A stretch of DNA of 32,500 nucleotides from Neocallimastix lanati (nom. inval.). Taxonomy: Eukaryota; Neocallimastigomycota; Neocallimastigomycetes; Neocallimastigales; Neocallimastigaceae. The stretch spans positions 502,501-535,000 of the forward strand of contig JACVTC010000062.1 of NCBI GenBank assembly GCA_016946835.1, given 5' to 3'. The translations under genes and the position numbers were made by a program. The notes beneath the pieces were generated by a model. The model made no database searches. It was given only the letters and a program-made list of their open reading frames with translations, and was not told the origin of the DNA. Shown here one piece after another: positions 12,699 through 24,857 of the stretch (its first letter is position 1; each line of letters opens with the position of its first letter).

Positions 12699-13299
12699 TT
12701 ATTGAAGTTTAGCTAATAAATCAGAATCACGGTATAAGATGAATTCTTCTTTGTTAATATGAACAGTGTTACCACCGAAATTTGGAAGAAGGACACGATC
12801 TCCTGGCTTGACGGCCATTGGAATAACCTTACCAGTTTGACGATCAGTAGCACCTGGACCAGTAGCAATAACAAGACCTTCATTTAAAGTTTCTTGAGAT
12901 TTTTGTGGAATGTAGATACCACCAGTAGTTTTGGCTTCTGGCTTAACACGTTGAACAAGAACTCTATCGAATAAAGGAACAACTCTCTTACCAATAGCAG
13001 CAGCATTCTAATTATTATTATTATTATTATTAAGTAAAATTATATATATATATAATTTAATATATTATCAAATCATTTATATATTTCATTTTTGTATATA
13101 TACTATTTCTGAAAAATGTAATTTCGATTATATTTTTATTAATTTTAAACAATATTAAAACATTATAATATTATTATTTTTTTTTTTAGTTATAATTTGT
13201 TCTTAAACAACTATATTAAAACTTCTTTATTAAACTTACGGAAGTGAAACGAAGAGACATCTTAATTGGGTTAACTCTAGTAATTAAGGAATTGAACAT
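12699..13299 (-). CDS. hsp10: Chaperonin 10 (Hsp10/Cpn10), organellar
   Basis: Two exons on the minus strand, 13299-13240 and 13007-12699 (TAA), are separated by a 232-bp intron with a gtaagt donor and tag acceptor. The product has 122 residues. Established role: the heptameric co-chaperonin lid of Hsp60 in mitochondria and derived organelles. Evidence: PLFDRVLVQRVKPEAKTTGG, then GIYIPQKSQETLNEG (mobile-loop region), ATGPGATDRQTG, PMAVKPGDRVLLPNFGG and EEFILYRDSDLLAKLQ follow the Cpn10 family order end to end. The first 20 residues (MFNSLITRVNPIKMSLRFTS) are basic, hydroxylated and free of acidic residues, like a mitochondrial or hydrogenosomal presequence, and exon 1 encodes just this segment. 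The mature part is about the usual Cpn10 length (about 100). Its partner Hsp60 lies about 4 kb away in divergent orientation. Confidence 0.97.
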
Positions 13300-14869
13300 T
13301 TTGATTATATAATCTAGTTGTTATTAAATAAATTAAATTGGATGTGAATTTCAATAATTTATAATATTTTTTAGCAAAGAATAAAAAAAAAAAAAAAAAA
13401 TACAAAAAATTTTATTTACATTAGTTTATTAAAAAAAAAATTTTTTTTTCTTTTTTTTTTTTGAAAATAGATTAATTTCTATTTATTTCTTTATATAAAA
13501 GAATGTAATCTAATATATATTCAAATTCAAAATTATATATATATATTTTTGATTTAAACTTTTTTTTTATTTATATTATTATTAATATTAAATAATAATT
13601 ATAATAAATAAATAATAATAATAAATATTAATAAATAAATAGATAAATAAATAATAAATAAATAAATAAATATTAAATAAATAAATAAATATTAAATAAA
13701 TAAATAAATAATAGAAAGAGTATTTATTTTGTAAAGTAAAAAGTAAAATTAAGATATTTAATTATAATTTTAATTTTAATGTAACATAGACCTTTTCAAG
13801 TGAAAAAAAAAAAAAAAAAAAAAAGAAAAGAAAAAACAATAAATCCAGTGATAATAATATTCATTTTATGAATTCATATTTTTTATTTTTTCATTATTAC
13901 TCATGTTTAATAACAGTATTACATGAATAACAAGGCATACTAAAAAGTTAAAAAAAAAATAATTATTAATGAAATAAAAAAATTAAATGATGTACGACTG
14001 TTTAAGCTGCATAAATGTTAAGCAGTAGGCCATTTCAGTTACTTTAAAAATATTTAAAAAAAAAAAAAAATATTAATATATTATTTAATCAACACTGAAA
14101 TATTGCATTTTGATATTTCATGGTTTAAATTTATTTATTTATTCATTTATTTATTTATATTCATTTATTTATTCAATTTATTTATTTATTCAATTATTTA
14201 ATTATTCAATTAATTAATTAATTATTTAATTAATTATTATTTATTTATTTATTTATTTTATTTATGTATTAGCCATAATACGTATGATCAATATTTTTTT
14301 TTATTACCTAAATTCCTAATTATTTATGCCATAATAATAATAATAATACATAAAAAAATTATTAATTTTATTAATAATAATAATAATAATAATTTTTTTT
14401 ATTCTTTTTTCTAATCTTTTCCTCGGATATTCAAATTTTATCCATTATAAAAAAATTAAATTGAATTATATGTATTTATATATATTATAATATATTTTCA
14501 GTATATAACCAGTCTGTATGAAAATTTAATTCTTGACAAAAGAAAAAAAATAATAAAAAAAAAAGAAAATAATCCATCAAAAATAAAATTAATTAACGTA
14601 TTTCTATTGAATTAGATCATATATTACATTTAATTATAATATATCTCAATTATATTAATAAAGAAACTTCTAATATATTAGAGTATAATGGAAATTTTCG
14701 TTATTTCATTTGAATCACATTTGAATTCTATTGGTCAATTTCTGTATTTTATGGATTATTAATAAAAAAAATTTAATAAATAAAAAAAAGGAAATTGAAA
14801 ATTTTTGATCTTTGACTAAAAAGTGAAACTATAATAATCATTTTGACTATAATTAAATGATTGAATAAT

Positions 14870-15195
14870 TAAATAATAAATAAATAATTGAATAATAAAA
14901 AGAGTATTTATTAATAACTAATAACTAATAAATAATTGAATAATAAAAAGAGTATTTATTAATAACTAATAACTAATAAATAATTGAATAATTGAATAAT
15001 AATAATATAATAATAATAATAAGAGTATTTATTAATAAATAATAAATAATAAATAATAAATAATAATAAAAAGAGTATTTATTAATAAATAATAAATAAT
15101 AATAAAAAGAGTATTTATTAATAAATAATAAATAATAAATAATAAAAAAGAATATTTATTAATAAATAATAAATAATTGAATAATAAATAATTGA
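14870..15195. repeat. Tandem array around AGAGTATTTATTAATAA
   Basis: The motif agagtatttattaataa starts at 14901, 14949, 15022, 15072 and 15108, with a variant (agaatattta) at 15149. The first two units are an exact 48-bp tandem repeat; later units vary in the number of AAT/TAAA steps. A related agagtatttatt motif occurs alone near 13718. The array lies in the hsp10-hsp60 divergent region. Confidence 0.9.
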
Positions 15196-15799
15196 ATAAT
15201 TCATGTTATGAAAATAATAATTCTTTTAAAAATAATAATCATTTTTAATTAATAAATATTATATATGAAATATAATTTTATAAAATTTTATGATAAAATA
15301 TAAAAAGTTAAATATTATATAAAAAATATATAATAAAAAAAAATTTTTTTTTCATTTTCTATGGAGATAGGAACAAAACTTTAATAATAGTGCTATAAAA
15401 TAAAATGAAAAGTCACTTTTTTTTTTTTTTTTTTTTTTATAACAAAAGAGAAATATATTTAAAGAAAGTAATAACAAATTTTTTTTTTCATTGCTGTCAC
15501 TTTTTTTTTTTTTTTTTTTATTAATGGTGGAACAATAAATATAAAATTTTATTAAAGAAATCCTTTCTATAAAAAATAAAAAGTCATGGTTATGCGTTAC
15601 CGTAATCCATTAATTAATTATCTCTGTTAATTATCAATTATTTCTGTGAATATAATTTCTGAATTGAATATATTTTAAATGTATAAAAATGATGATTATT
15701 AATCAGGATTCAATTATAAACTATTCAAGTTTTTTTTTTTTTTTTTATTTAAATTATTACATTGGGTAAAAGGAGAAGTAAAAATGAAACTTTTTCATG

Positions 15800-15945
15800 G
15801 TGTTATTATTATTAAAAATCTTTTTATTATTAAAAATCTTTTTATTATTATTAAAAATCTAATTGTTATTATTAAAAATAATTTTATTATTATTAGAAAT
15901 CTAATTGTTATTATTAAAAATCTAATTGTTATTAATATTCTTCAT
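15800..15945. repeat. Minisatellite of ATTATTAAAAATCT units
   Basis: About seven irregular units of roughly 18-21 bp, alternating attattaaaaatcttttt and attattaaaaatctaattgt. In one frame it encodes repeated I-I-K-N-L peptides inside a 71-codon open frame at 15784-15999. That frame has no recognised domain and I consider it non-coding. Confidence 0.8.
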
Positions 15946-17291
15946 TTTCGTCTTCTTATAACTAATTTGTTATTATGGATTATTACTAAAATAAGATAAT
16001 GATAAAATTATGGTAATAAAATGATATAATTTTTAATATAAATTAGAAAATGAAAGATTTTTTTTTTTGGCATAAATTTTTTTTTTTTTTAAAAATAATA
16101 TAAACTATTTAATTTTTAAATTTTATATTAAATTTATATTAATAGAATATATTAACAATACACTGTACAATATATAAAAAGAAGAAATTAAAGGAAAACT
16201 ACATGAAAAAGAAGAAAAAAAAATTTCAAAAAAAAAAAAAATTAAAACTATAGAAATATATATTCTATATAAAATATTATATAGAATATAGATATATATT
16301 AAATATACAAAATATATAAAATATCATATTAAATATAGAAATATATAATTCAATTGAATCATACATTTCACATATATTAATTTATACTTTTTTATAAATT
16401 TAATATAGAGAAAGAGTTGCAAAAAAAAAAAAAAAAAACTTTTTTTTTCTTTTTCTTTTTACTCTTTGCTTCATAATATTATATTTTTAAATTTATTTTA
16501 AATCTTTATAGTTAATTCAAATAATAAATTTAAAATAAATTATTTTTATTTTTTTTAATATTTATTTATTGATTATAGATTTATTATAATTTATTAGGTA
16601 AGCGCTGTTAATATAAAGAAAACTTAACAAAAAATAAGAATAGTATTAATGATAAAAATATAAAGTTGATTTATAAAAGTATAAAGTTTTGATATATTTG
16701 ATTTTTAACATCTAATAAATTATGTCATATATCAAGAGAAAATTTCGAATAAAAGAATATTGAACGTTATTTTGTTTATAAATATAAATGATTAAATTAT
16801 TTAGTTTATATTTAAAAATAAAAAGTTTTATAAATATATAAAAGTTTATATACAATATCGATAAATTAATAAGAATATGTTTGATTTTTACATAGACATT
16901 TCAATATATTAATGAAAAAATATATTAATTATATCGAAACATTAAAATATGCTTAAAAAAATAGAAATATATTATATATATTTATTTTATTTTTTTTTTT
17001 AAAAAAATAACTATATATAAAATAATGGCAATGTTTTAATACCAACAAATAATTCTAATTAGATTATTTTTAATATAATAAATTAAAAATAAGGTTTAAA
17101 AATTCATATGAAATGAAATTAAATTAATAATATAAATATTTTTTTTAATCAATTAAAACTATTTAAATTCTTTTTTTTTTATTGTTTTAATGTTAAAAAA
17201 TAATAAAATGATTTAAAAATATTAATATGAATTTTTTTTTTTTATGTATAATATTTCTCAAAATATTTTTAGATATAGAATTAAAAATAAG

Positions 17292-19658
17292 ATGTTATCT
17301 GCAAGATCATTAATTTGTAAAAGTATGATTAAGTCTGGCTTCAGAAGAGCTGTTGCTCCATCTGTTGCCATGGCTGCTAGTTCTATGAATCTTACTGCTA
17401 GACGTAACTATTCTAGCAAATATAAGGATATTATTTTTGCTCAAGAAGGTCGTGACAAGCTTGCTAAGGGTGTTAACGTTTTAGCTAAGGCCGTTTCTGT
17501 TACCTTAGGTCCAAAGGGAAGAAATGTTTTAATTGGTAAATTTCTTTAAATTTTGAGATGAAAAGAAAGAAATTAAAAATTAATTTTATTGAAAGAAAAA
17601 ATATATACCTTTAAAAAATAAATTAAAGATATCTATACTATTTAGGATATTTTTATTATTAAGAATATTAAAAAAAATTAAAAATTGATTTTATTGAAAG
17701 AAAAATATATACATTTAAAAGAAAAATTAGAGATAGTTGATATCTATTTTACTAAGAATATTTTTATTATAAAGAATATTAAAAAAATTAATTATTATAA
17801 GAAATAATCAAAATTAATATGAAATCTTATTTTATTTTATTTTATTTTATTTTATTTTTTTTTTTTTTTTTTTTTGGTAAATAGAACAAGAATTCGATCC
17901 ACCAAAGATTACCAAGGATGGTGTCACTGTTGCCAAGTCTGTTGAACTTGAAGATAAGTTTGAAAACTTAGGTGCTAGAATTGTTCAAGACGTTGCTATC
18001 AAAACTAATGATGAAGCTGGTGATGGTACTACTACTGCTACTGGTAAGTTTTTTTTTAACCACTATATTGGAAAATAATTTGAAATCTTTAAAAAATATT
18101 AAAAAAAGTTTTTTTTATATATTAAACTTCATAAGGAAGTTTAAGATATAAATACCATTAAAAATAAAAAAGTTAACACTATTAATAATATTTATGATTT
18201 TTTTATATTTTTAAAAATATAATTATTTATATATATTTATGTATATCAATAAAAAAAGTTCTTGCTAGAGCCATTTTTGCTGAAGGTTTAAAGAATGTCT
18301 CTGCTGGTGTTAACCCAGTCGAACTTAGAAGAGGTGTTCAAAAGGCTGTTGATGTTGTTGTTGATTTCCTTAAAGAACAAGCTCATCCAATTAGTACTTT
18401 TGAAGAAATTGCTCAAGTCGGTACCATTTCTGCTAATGGTGACAAGCACATTGGTGGTCTTTTAGCTGAAGCTATGAAAAAGGTTGGTAAGGATGGTGTT
18501 ATTAACATTCATGAAGGTAAAACTCTTGAAGATGAATTAACCATTACTGAAGGTATGAAATTCGATAACGGTTACTTATCTCCACACTTCATTACTGATA
18601 ATAAGGGTAAGAAATGTGAACTTGAAAATCCATACATTTTAATTACCGAAGAAAAGATTTCTGCTGTTCAAGATATTGTTCCAGCTTTAGAAATTGCTGC
18701 TAACAACCGTAGACCACTTTTAATTATTGCTGATGATGTTGAAGGTGATGCTTTAGCTACTTGTGTTCTTAACAAGATTCGTGGTCAAGTTCAAGTTTGT
18801 TGTATTAAGGCTCCAGGATACGGTGATCACCGTAAGAATAACTTAGGTGATATTGCTTGCCTTACTAACGGTACTGTTATGAGTCCAAATGTTGAGTTAA
18901 CTTTAGATAAGGTTACTGAAGAACTTCTTGGTTCCTGTGAAAGAATTACTGTTACCAGAGATGATACCGTCTTCTTAAACGGTGCTGGTGATAAGGCTAA
19001 GATTGCTGAAAGATGTAATCAAATTAGAAGTATTATTAAGGGAGCTGATCTTTCCATTTACGAAAAGGAAAAGCATGAAGAACGTTTAGCCAAGTTAACT
19101 GGTGGTGTTGCCGTTATTAAGGTTGGTGGCGTTTCTGAAGTTGAAGTTGGTGAAAAGAAGGATAGATTCGTTGATGCTTTACATGCTACTCGTGCTGCTA
19201 TCGAAGAAGGTATTGTTCCAGGTGGTGGTACAGCTTTATTAAAGGCTTCTAAGGTTCTTACCAACTTAAAGGCTGATACTTTTGATCAACAACTTGGTGT
19301 TGATCTTGTTAAGAAGGCTATTCAAGAACCATGTAAGACTATCGTTAACAATGCTGGTGGTGAAGGTTCTGTCGTTGTTGGTCGCTTATACAACAGTTTT
19401 GAAGTTAAGGGTGTTGAAGATAAGGCTGTCAGTAAGAAGGATTACAAGCCATTCACCTATGGTTTCGATGCTTACAAGGGTGAATACTGTGATATGATTA
19501 AGGCTGGTATTATTGATCCAGTTAAGGTTGTTCGTACTGCTATTGTTGATGCTAGTGGTGTTGCCAGTTTATTAACTACTTCTGAATGTATGATTGTCGA
19601 CGGTCCAGATGATGAACCACCAGCACCACCAGCAGGCATGCCAATGGGTATGATGTAA
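17292..19658 (+). CDS. hsp60: Chaperonin 60 (Hsp60/Cpn60), organellar
   Basis: Three exons, 17292-17535, 17885-18043 and 18259-19658 (TAA), splice in frame to 600 residues. Donors are gtaaat and gtaagt; acceptors are AG. Established role: the ATP-driven folding chamber of mitochondria and hydrogenosomes, working with Hsp10. Evidence: [21 protein letters not shown], the ATP-site [23 protein letters not shown], the Cpn60 signature [15 protein letters not shown], and a C-terminal Gly-Met tail (GMPMGMM). Residues 1-40 form a basic presequence ending RRNY before SSKYKDI, matching the R-x-Y/S-S matrix-protease cleavage pattern. I chose ATG 17292 because the in-frame ATG at 17244 sits directly after poly-T in a low-complexity leader. 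Codon use shifts to AAG, GGT, GTC and ACC, typical of strong expression. Intron 1 carries an internal duplication. Confidence 0.98.
17571..17785 (+). repeat. Tandem duplication inside hsp60 intron 1
   Basis: Two copies of a roughly 105-110-bp unit beginning aattaaaaattaattttatt / aattaaaaattgattttatt start at about 17571 and 17676. They share the blocks attgaaagaaaaa, atatatac, gatatctat, atatttttattat and aagaatattaaaaaa. They differ by scattered substitutions and small indels, so the duplication is not recent. Confidence 0.85.
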
Positions 19659-20532
19659 GGAAAGTCAATTTCTACTTTAATCGGAAAACAAGAGTTTAAA
19701 AAATAATTGAAATTTAATTAATTAAAAAAAAAAAAAGAAAAAAAAAAAACAAGAACATCATTTAAACAAATCGCAAAACTTTTTTTTTTTTTTTTTTTTA
19801 TATACGATAATAATAATAAAAAAAAAAACATACATAATCTTAATATATAATATATATATATATTAATTTTTCTATTTATATAAATCATACCAATAAATTA
19901 TTATAATTTTTTTTAATAAAATTAATAATTAAATTATTTAATATTATTTATAGAAAAAAAAAAATAAATTATTTTATTATTTTATAAAATTAAATATATA
20001 TATATATAAAAGATTATTTAAAATTTTTGTTCATAATAGATTTTTAAAAAATACGAAGTAAAAAAAAAAAAAAAAAGTTAATATAAAAGATAAAAAAGCT
20101 ATTTATTATCTAGAGAAAAAAAAATAGTTAAAATGAGAAACTGAGAATAATAATCAAAAAAAAAAAAAAAATTTAAACGAACAAAAAAAAAAAGTAAAAA
20201 TATTATATGAAAAATGAACCATTTATAACTTTTTTTTTTTAAAAAAAAAAAAAAAAAAATAAGAATTTTTTTTAATAATTAAAATTTTTATCTATATATA
20301 ATAATAATAATAATAATAAATAAATAAATAAATAAATCATTATAAAAAATATATATATAAATAAATAAAAATAAATAGATAATTAAATAAATTATAAAAA
20401 ATAAAAAAAAATTAAAAATAAAAAAAAAAAAAAAAGAATTTAAAGAATAGAAAAATAATTGAAAAAAAAAAAAAAAAAATATGAAAGAGAGAGAGAGAGA
20501 GAGAGAGGAGAGTACATATATATTTATATGAA

Positions 20533-20569
<37 letters not shown>

Positions 20570-20682
20570 GTTTTTTATTTTTTAATAGTATGATATAAAA
20601 TAATAATTTTTATCAATGGAATAAGGCATTGGTTAATTGATTGTCCCTTTTTCAATCCTATTCATAGTAAAGTCAATGATAA

Positions 20683-21226
20683 AATTTTATTTTTATATAT
20701 AATGCTTTTAACCGTGGCAACCTAACAAATGATATTGTTAATAGTAATAATGATAATAGTAATAGAGATAATAGTTTTAGTAATAATAGTAATAGTAATA
20801 ATAGTAATAGTAATAATAGTAATAGTAATAATAGTAATAGTAATAATAGTAATAGTAATAATAGTTATAATAATATTAGTAATAGTATTTTTAGTAATGT
20901 TAGTAATAGTATTGAAAATAATGTATATGTTGATTCTAGTGTGTGTAAAAAAAGTGTTTAATTTCCTTCTTGGGGGAAGAAGTATCAATAACAGTACAAG
21001 GGAATAGAAGGATCTTATTAAAGTGCCAGATGAAATCAGGTGCTTATTCTGATATTCCATTCTTGGTTGATTACTGCGGCTCTTCTTCAATTGATTATAC
21101 CTATTGCTTGTGGCCAGCAATGATCTTTTGTTCAATAGGTTCAAATCGAATCGTACTACTACTACTACCACTACCAAGAGCGTCAATGCTGAAGAAACAG
21201 TAAGACAGGCCAGCCAGCAGGGCTAG
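20683..21226 (+). pseudogene. Ser/Asn-repeat coding relic
   Basis: From 20683 to the TAA at 20959-20961 one frame stays open with no ATG. It reads NAFNRGNLTNDIV, then a run of NSNNS-type pentapeptides encoded by a 15-bp tandem unit (agtaatagtaataat), then SIFSNVSNSIENNVYVDSS and CKKSV. Farther on, another frame at 21113-21226 reads ASNDLLFNRFKSNR, a threonine run and KSVNAEETVRQASQQG before TAG. The amino-acid quality of both pieces suggests a former gene now split by stops and frameshifts. The minus-strand 154-codon frame over the same DNA reads the repeat as Ile/Thr and is likely a shadow. No domain is recognised. Confidence 0.4.
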
Positions 21227-21523
21227 CGCAACCAAATGAAGATCATAATTTCGTATCATAACATTATGAAGTCAAAAATAATTATTATAACTACAGTATA
21301 ATAATGCCCTTGTGAAGTCTTACAGATATTAATTAAATGAAAGTAGAATACATTATACCATTATTTTTTTTTTTTTTTTTTTATTCTTATTTTTTTTTTT
21401 TTTGAATTTATTTATACACTTTTTATTTTTGAATAATACTTTTTTTTATTTCACGTTAACTATTTTAAATATTATTATGTTCAAATTGGACAAATAATAT
21501 TTATTTTTTTTTTTTTATTATTA

Positions 21524-21575
<52 letters not shown>

Positions 21576-21950
21576 TAATATAAAAAAAAAAAACTCATGT
21601 CATTTAATAAATGAATAAATAAATAACGATTAAAGTTTGCAATAATTGCAGCTATAAGAAAAAAAACTTTTCAATGTCGTCGAACAAATATTGTAAAAAG
21701 AATTTAAACCTTTTTACTTTTTATTTTTTTAATTTGTTCCTTTCAAGTTCATCTAACATACAAATAAGTATTCATTGTTCTTCTTCATACCATGAATATT
21801 ACTTTACAAAAATTGAATTTTTTTTTTGAAATTTTTTTTTTGAAACTATTTTTTTATTATAGATACCGTTAAACTTTTTCTTCTAATTTAATTCAGGGAG
21901 GTTTACTTCTGTAAAAAATGAAGGGTCAATTCTGAGTTATTGTATACTTT

Positions 21951-21984
<34 letters not shown>

Positions 21985-22086
21985 AAAAAAAATTAAATTT
22001 ATATTCTTTATCTTCCATTCATATCTTTCAATAATTTCAAATGACCAATTCTAATAGTTGATAAATTGATAACATAACTAATATGG

Positions 22087-22121
<35 letters not shown>

Positions 22122-22636
22122 TATTTATTAGTAGAATAATGGAGTTGGTAGTATTAGTAGTAGCATTAGCATTAGCACAAAGTAGTGTTAGCAGTTGCCA
22201 AAAACGGTAGTATAAGTAAGACTAGCTGATAAATTACTAATTAATGAATCGTATAATAAAGATTGAATAAATGTTTTCAATAATATTTAATGCTATTATG
22301 CTGTTATAATGGCATGCCCTTATTAATCCATTATATTCATTTTTAAAAGTAAAAGTTTCTTAAAGTTAAAAAGTTTCATTATGTAAAGTAGATTTTTCAA
22401 AGAAAATAGTTTCATTTGAAAAGAAATAACGCTAGCATTAATCTACTCGTTTAAAAAAAAATTTTTTTCTATCCCACGACTGATAGCATAATCTTCACTA
22501 ATATCCAAACAACAATAAATTTTGTAATACTTTCAAAATTAGGAGTCGTGATAACTTTTTCATATATAAAATCATCCATGATAAGTTTATTATTTTATTT
22601 TTTTTTTATTTTATATTTTATTTTTTTTTTTTATTT

Positions 22637-22722
22637 AATCTGAACTCTACATTTATATTTCTACTATTTATTTTATTTTATTTTATTCAATCTGAACTTT
22701 ACATTTATATTTCTACTATTTA

Positions 22723-22735
<13 letters not shown>
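22637..22735. repeat. Two-copy tandem repeat, 52-bp period
   Basis: The string aatctgaactctacatttat followed by atttctactatttattttat starts at 22637 and recurs at 22689 with one C-to-T change (aatctgaacttt). It is flanked by TTTTA and (TTA)n runs. It is probably a replication-slippage duplication. Confidence 0.85.
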
Positions 22736-22765
<30 letters not shown>

Positions 22766-22989
22766 TTTAGAATTAGAAATAATAAAAGAATTAAGATAAT
22801 TATTGACTTTATTTAAAATTGTAGAGTAAGAAAATGATTTCATCTATTTTTTTGATATAATCAAAAATTGTTACGGAGTTAAGTAATGTCAAAGGAGAAG
22901 GATCATTCCATATTGAGATCAGCTATCGACAGATAGAAAATAGTATTGAGTAGTCATTAATAAAAAATAATAATGAATGTTATTATTTT

Positions 22990-23230
22990 ATTAGTTAGAT
23001 ATGATCAATGATATCAATATGAGTCTAAATATTACAGATAAAGATGGTGATGCATTCTTTAAAATTTTTCTATTAAATAAAAAATAATAAAATTTTCAAA
23101 TATTTTAACCAAGAATATATAACAATAGGAATATTAATAAAACGGATTCTCTTGGAAATAGTCTAATTTATCCTAAATAATTATTAAGGAATTATAGAAT
23201 GCTTGGGGAACTAATATCAATTATAATATA
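22990..23230 (+). pseudogene. Decayed ankyrin-repeat fragment
   Basis: Conceptual translation shows broken ankyrin-repeat pieces. A stretch at about 22997-23080 reads MINDINMSLNITDKDGDAFF. Near 23140-23172 another reads INKTDSLGNSLIYP, and a third frame near 23180-23225 reads NAWGTNINYN. Ankyrin repeats typically carry a D-x-x-G-x-T/S-x-L core and a GADIN-like end. The middle piece closely resembles INQRDSNGNSLLYY in the intact ankyrin gene starting at 25226. Stops and frameshifts separate the pieces, so it is a relic and not a gene. Its position about 2 kb upstream on the same strand suggests it is a dead paralogue, or the remnant of a duplicated part, of that gene. Confidence 0.55.
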
Positions 23231-24458
23231 TATATATATATAAAACTGATAAATTTCCTTAAGATTTAACCATTTTTATGGAATTAAAAAAAAAAAAAAA
23301 AGAAACACTTTTAAATTAGCAATAATATATTTAAAACTGTAATTTTAATAAAAAATTATTTTAAAATATAATAATATTTTAAAGTAATAATATTAAAGAA
23401 AAAAAAATATGTAGATGTTTAAAAGAAAAAAAACTTTTTTTTGCGCATAATCTTATTAATTCTGATATTTTAAAATATATATAATAATTAAAAAATATAT
23501 ATAATAATTAAAAAAAATATATATACATATATATATATTAAAAAATATTAAAAATAATTCACTATCTTTTTATATATATATATATTATTAAACTTTACTT
23601 TTTATAATTTTTTCTATTTTTTTTTTTCCTCAACAAATAAATAATATGGAAAAAAAAATATATATATATTTATTGCTGTTAGAATATGTGAAAAATAAGC
23701 TTTAAATGTATTGAAACATATTGTAATATAAATAATGAATAAGCGACAATGTATTAATATAAACGCATTTAATTTAGAATATTAAGTCACTCTTTATCAT
23801 AAAATATATTAATAAAATTGACATAATTATAAATCATAAATATTCCTGACTCTTAACAATTACTATGATTATTAATCTTTTATTTAATTATTTATTACTT
23901 TATTTTAAAAAATTATGCCTTTCATTTCATATCAATTCCTAAAAAAATAAGCTTTATTATAAAAATCAAATAAATAAAAAAATTAAGATTTATTTATAAA
24001 TTTAAAATAAAATAAAATAAAATAAAATAAAATATAATAAAGTTAATAAAAAAAAAAAAAGTATTTTTTTAGTGGATGAAAAAAAAAAAAAAAAAAAAAA
24101 AAAAACTCATAATTATCAATTATTGAATATTGAATATATTAATAAAATAAAATAAATTATTGCTTTTAATAAATATAAATATAATTCAATAATAATATAA
24201 AAATTAAAAAATTAAAAAAAAAAAAATTAAAATAAAAAAAAAATATATATATATATATATATAAATGTATATATAAAATTTATAAATGATTATAAAAGAT
24301 ACCAAAACAAATAAAAAAAAAATATTAAAATTTTTATTATTATTATAATTAATTTTTTTTTATATTATTAATACTAAATTAAAATTAAAAATTTAATTAA
24401 AATATAAAAATTATCAATAACAAAAAAAAAAAAAAAAAATTATTATTTATTATTATTA

Positions 24459-24489
<31 letters not shown>

Positions 24490-24608
24490 AAAAAAGAGCA
24501 TACTTAATTTAGATTGCTTTTAAACTAATTGATTTTTATTTTTCTCTTTATATATATATATTGAATTTTTATTATAAAAAAATTGAAGTTTATTAAAATA
24601 AAAGCTTC

Positions 24609-24648
<40 letters not shown>

Positions 24649-24814
24649 CGTTATAAATAAAATAAAATAATAACATTATAAAATTAAAAATACAATGAAA
24701 TAAATTAAAATAAAATAAAAAAAAAATTATTTAAAATATTCATAAAACATAAAAGAAACTTAGGTTATTTATTATTTCATCATTATTATTACTTCTATTT
24801 TATTATTATTATTA

Positions 24815-24857
<43 letters not shown>

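Larger units (their letters stand above)
13300..17291. other. Divergent intergenic region between hsp10 and hsp60
   Basis: About 4 kb of AT-rich DNA between the two start codons, so it must contain both promoters. It holds TAAA/ATTT repeat fields (about 13610-13710, 14130-14270), the 36-73-bp tandem array at 14880-15190, and the ATTAAAAATC minisatellite at 15800-15940. No canonical heat-shock element (three alternating GAA/TTC at fixed 2-nt spacing) was found by eye; a loose GAA/TTC cluster at about 16737-16765 has irregular spacing. No gene is supported; the 15784-15999 reading frame is the translated minisatellite. Confidence 0.6.
19659..22985. other. AT-rich spacer 3' of hsp60, with scattered decayed coding
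   Basis: After the hsp60 stop there is about 1 kb of poly-A/T with a (GA)n run at about 20486-20507. From about 20600 the composition becomes more mixed and contains the Ser/Asn-repeat relic listed separately. A further coding-like patch near 22140-22225 has AGT/AGC serine codons in more than one frame (for example GVGSISSSISIS) and then breaks with stops. No intact gene is supported between 19659 and 22985. Confidence 0.5.

Noticed and set aside
14083-14120. Short palindrome tgaaatat...atatttca
   Set aside because: The eight-base AT stem is too short to separate from chance in DNA of this composition.
15784-15999. 71-codon frame with IIKNL repeats
   Set aside because: It is a translated AT-rich minisatellite; the repeat units vary in length and no domain is present.
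16737-16765. Possible heat-shock element upstream of hsp60
   Set aside because: GAA and TTC words cluster here, but their spacing does not follow the GAAnnTTCnnGAA rule and such words are common in AT-rich DNA.
17244-17291. Upstream in-frame ATG for hsp60, adding 16 residues
   Set aside because: It follows a poly-T tract directly and adds an Asn/Ile-rich leader; ATG 17292 gives a typical basic presequence with a normal cleavage site.
19058-19264. Minus-strand 68-codon frame inside hsp60
   Set aside because: Antisense shadow of the highly conserved Hsp60 coding sequence.
19282-19497. Plus-strand 71-codon frame overlapping hsp60 exon 3
   Set aside because: Out-of-frame shadow; the Hsp60 frame is clearly the real one.
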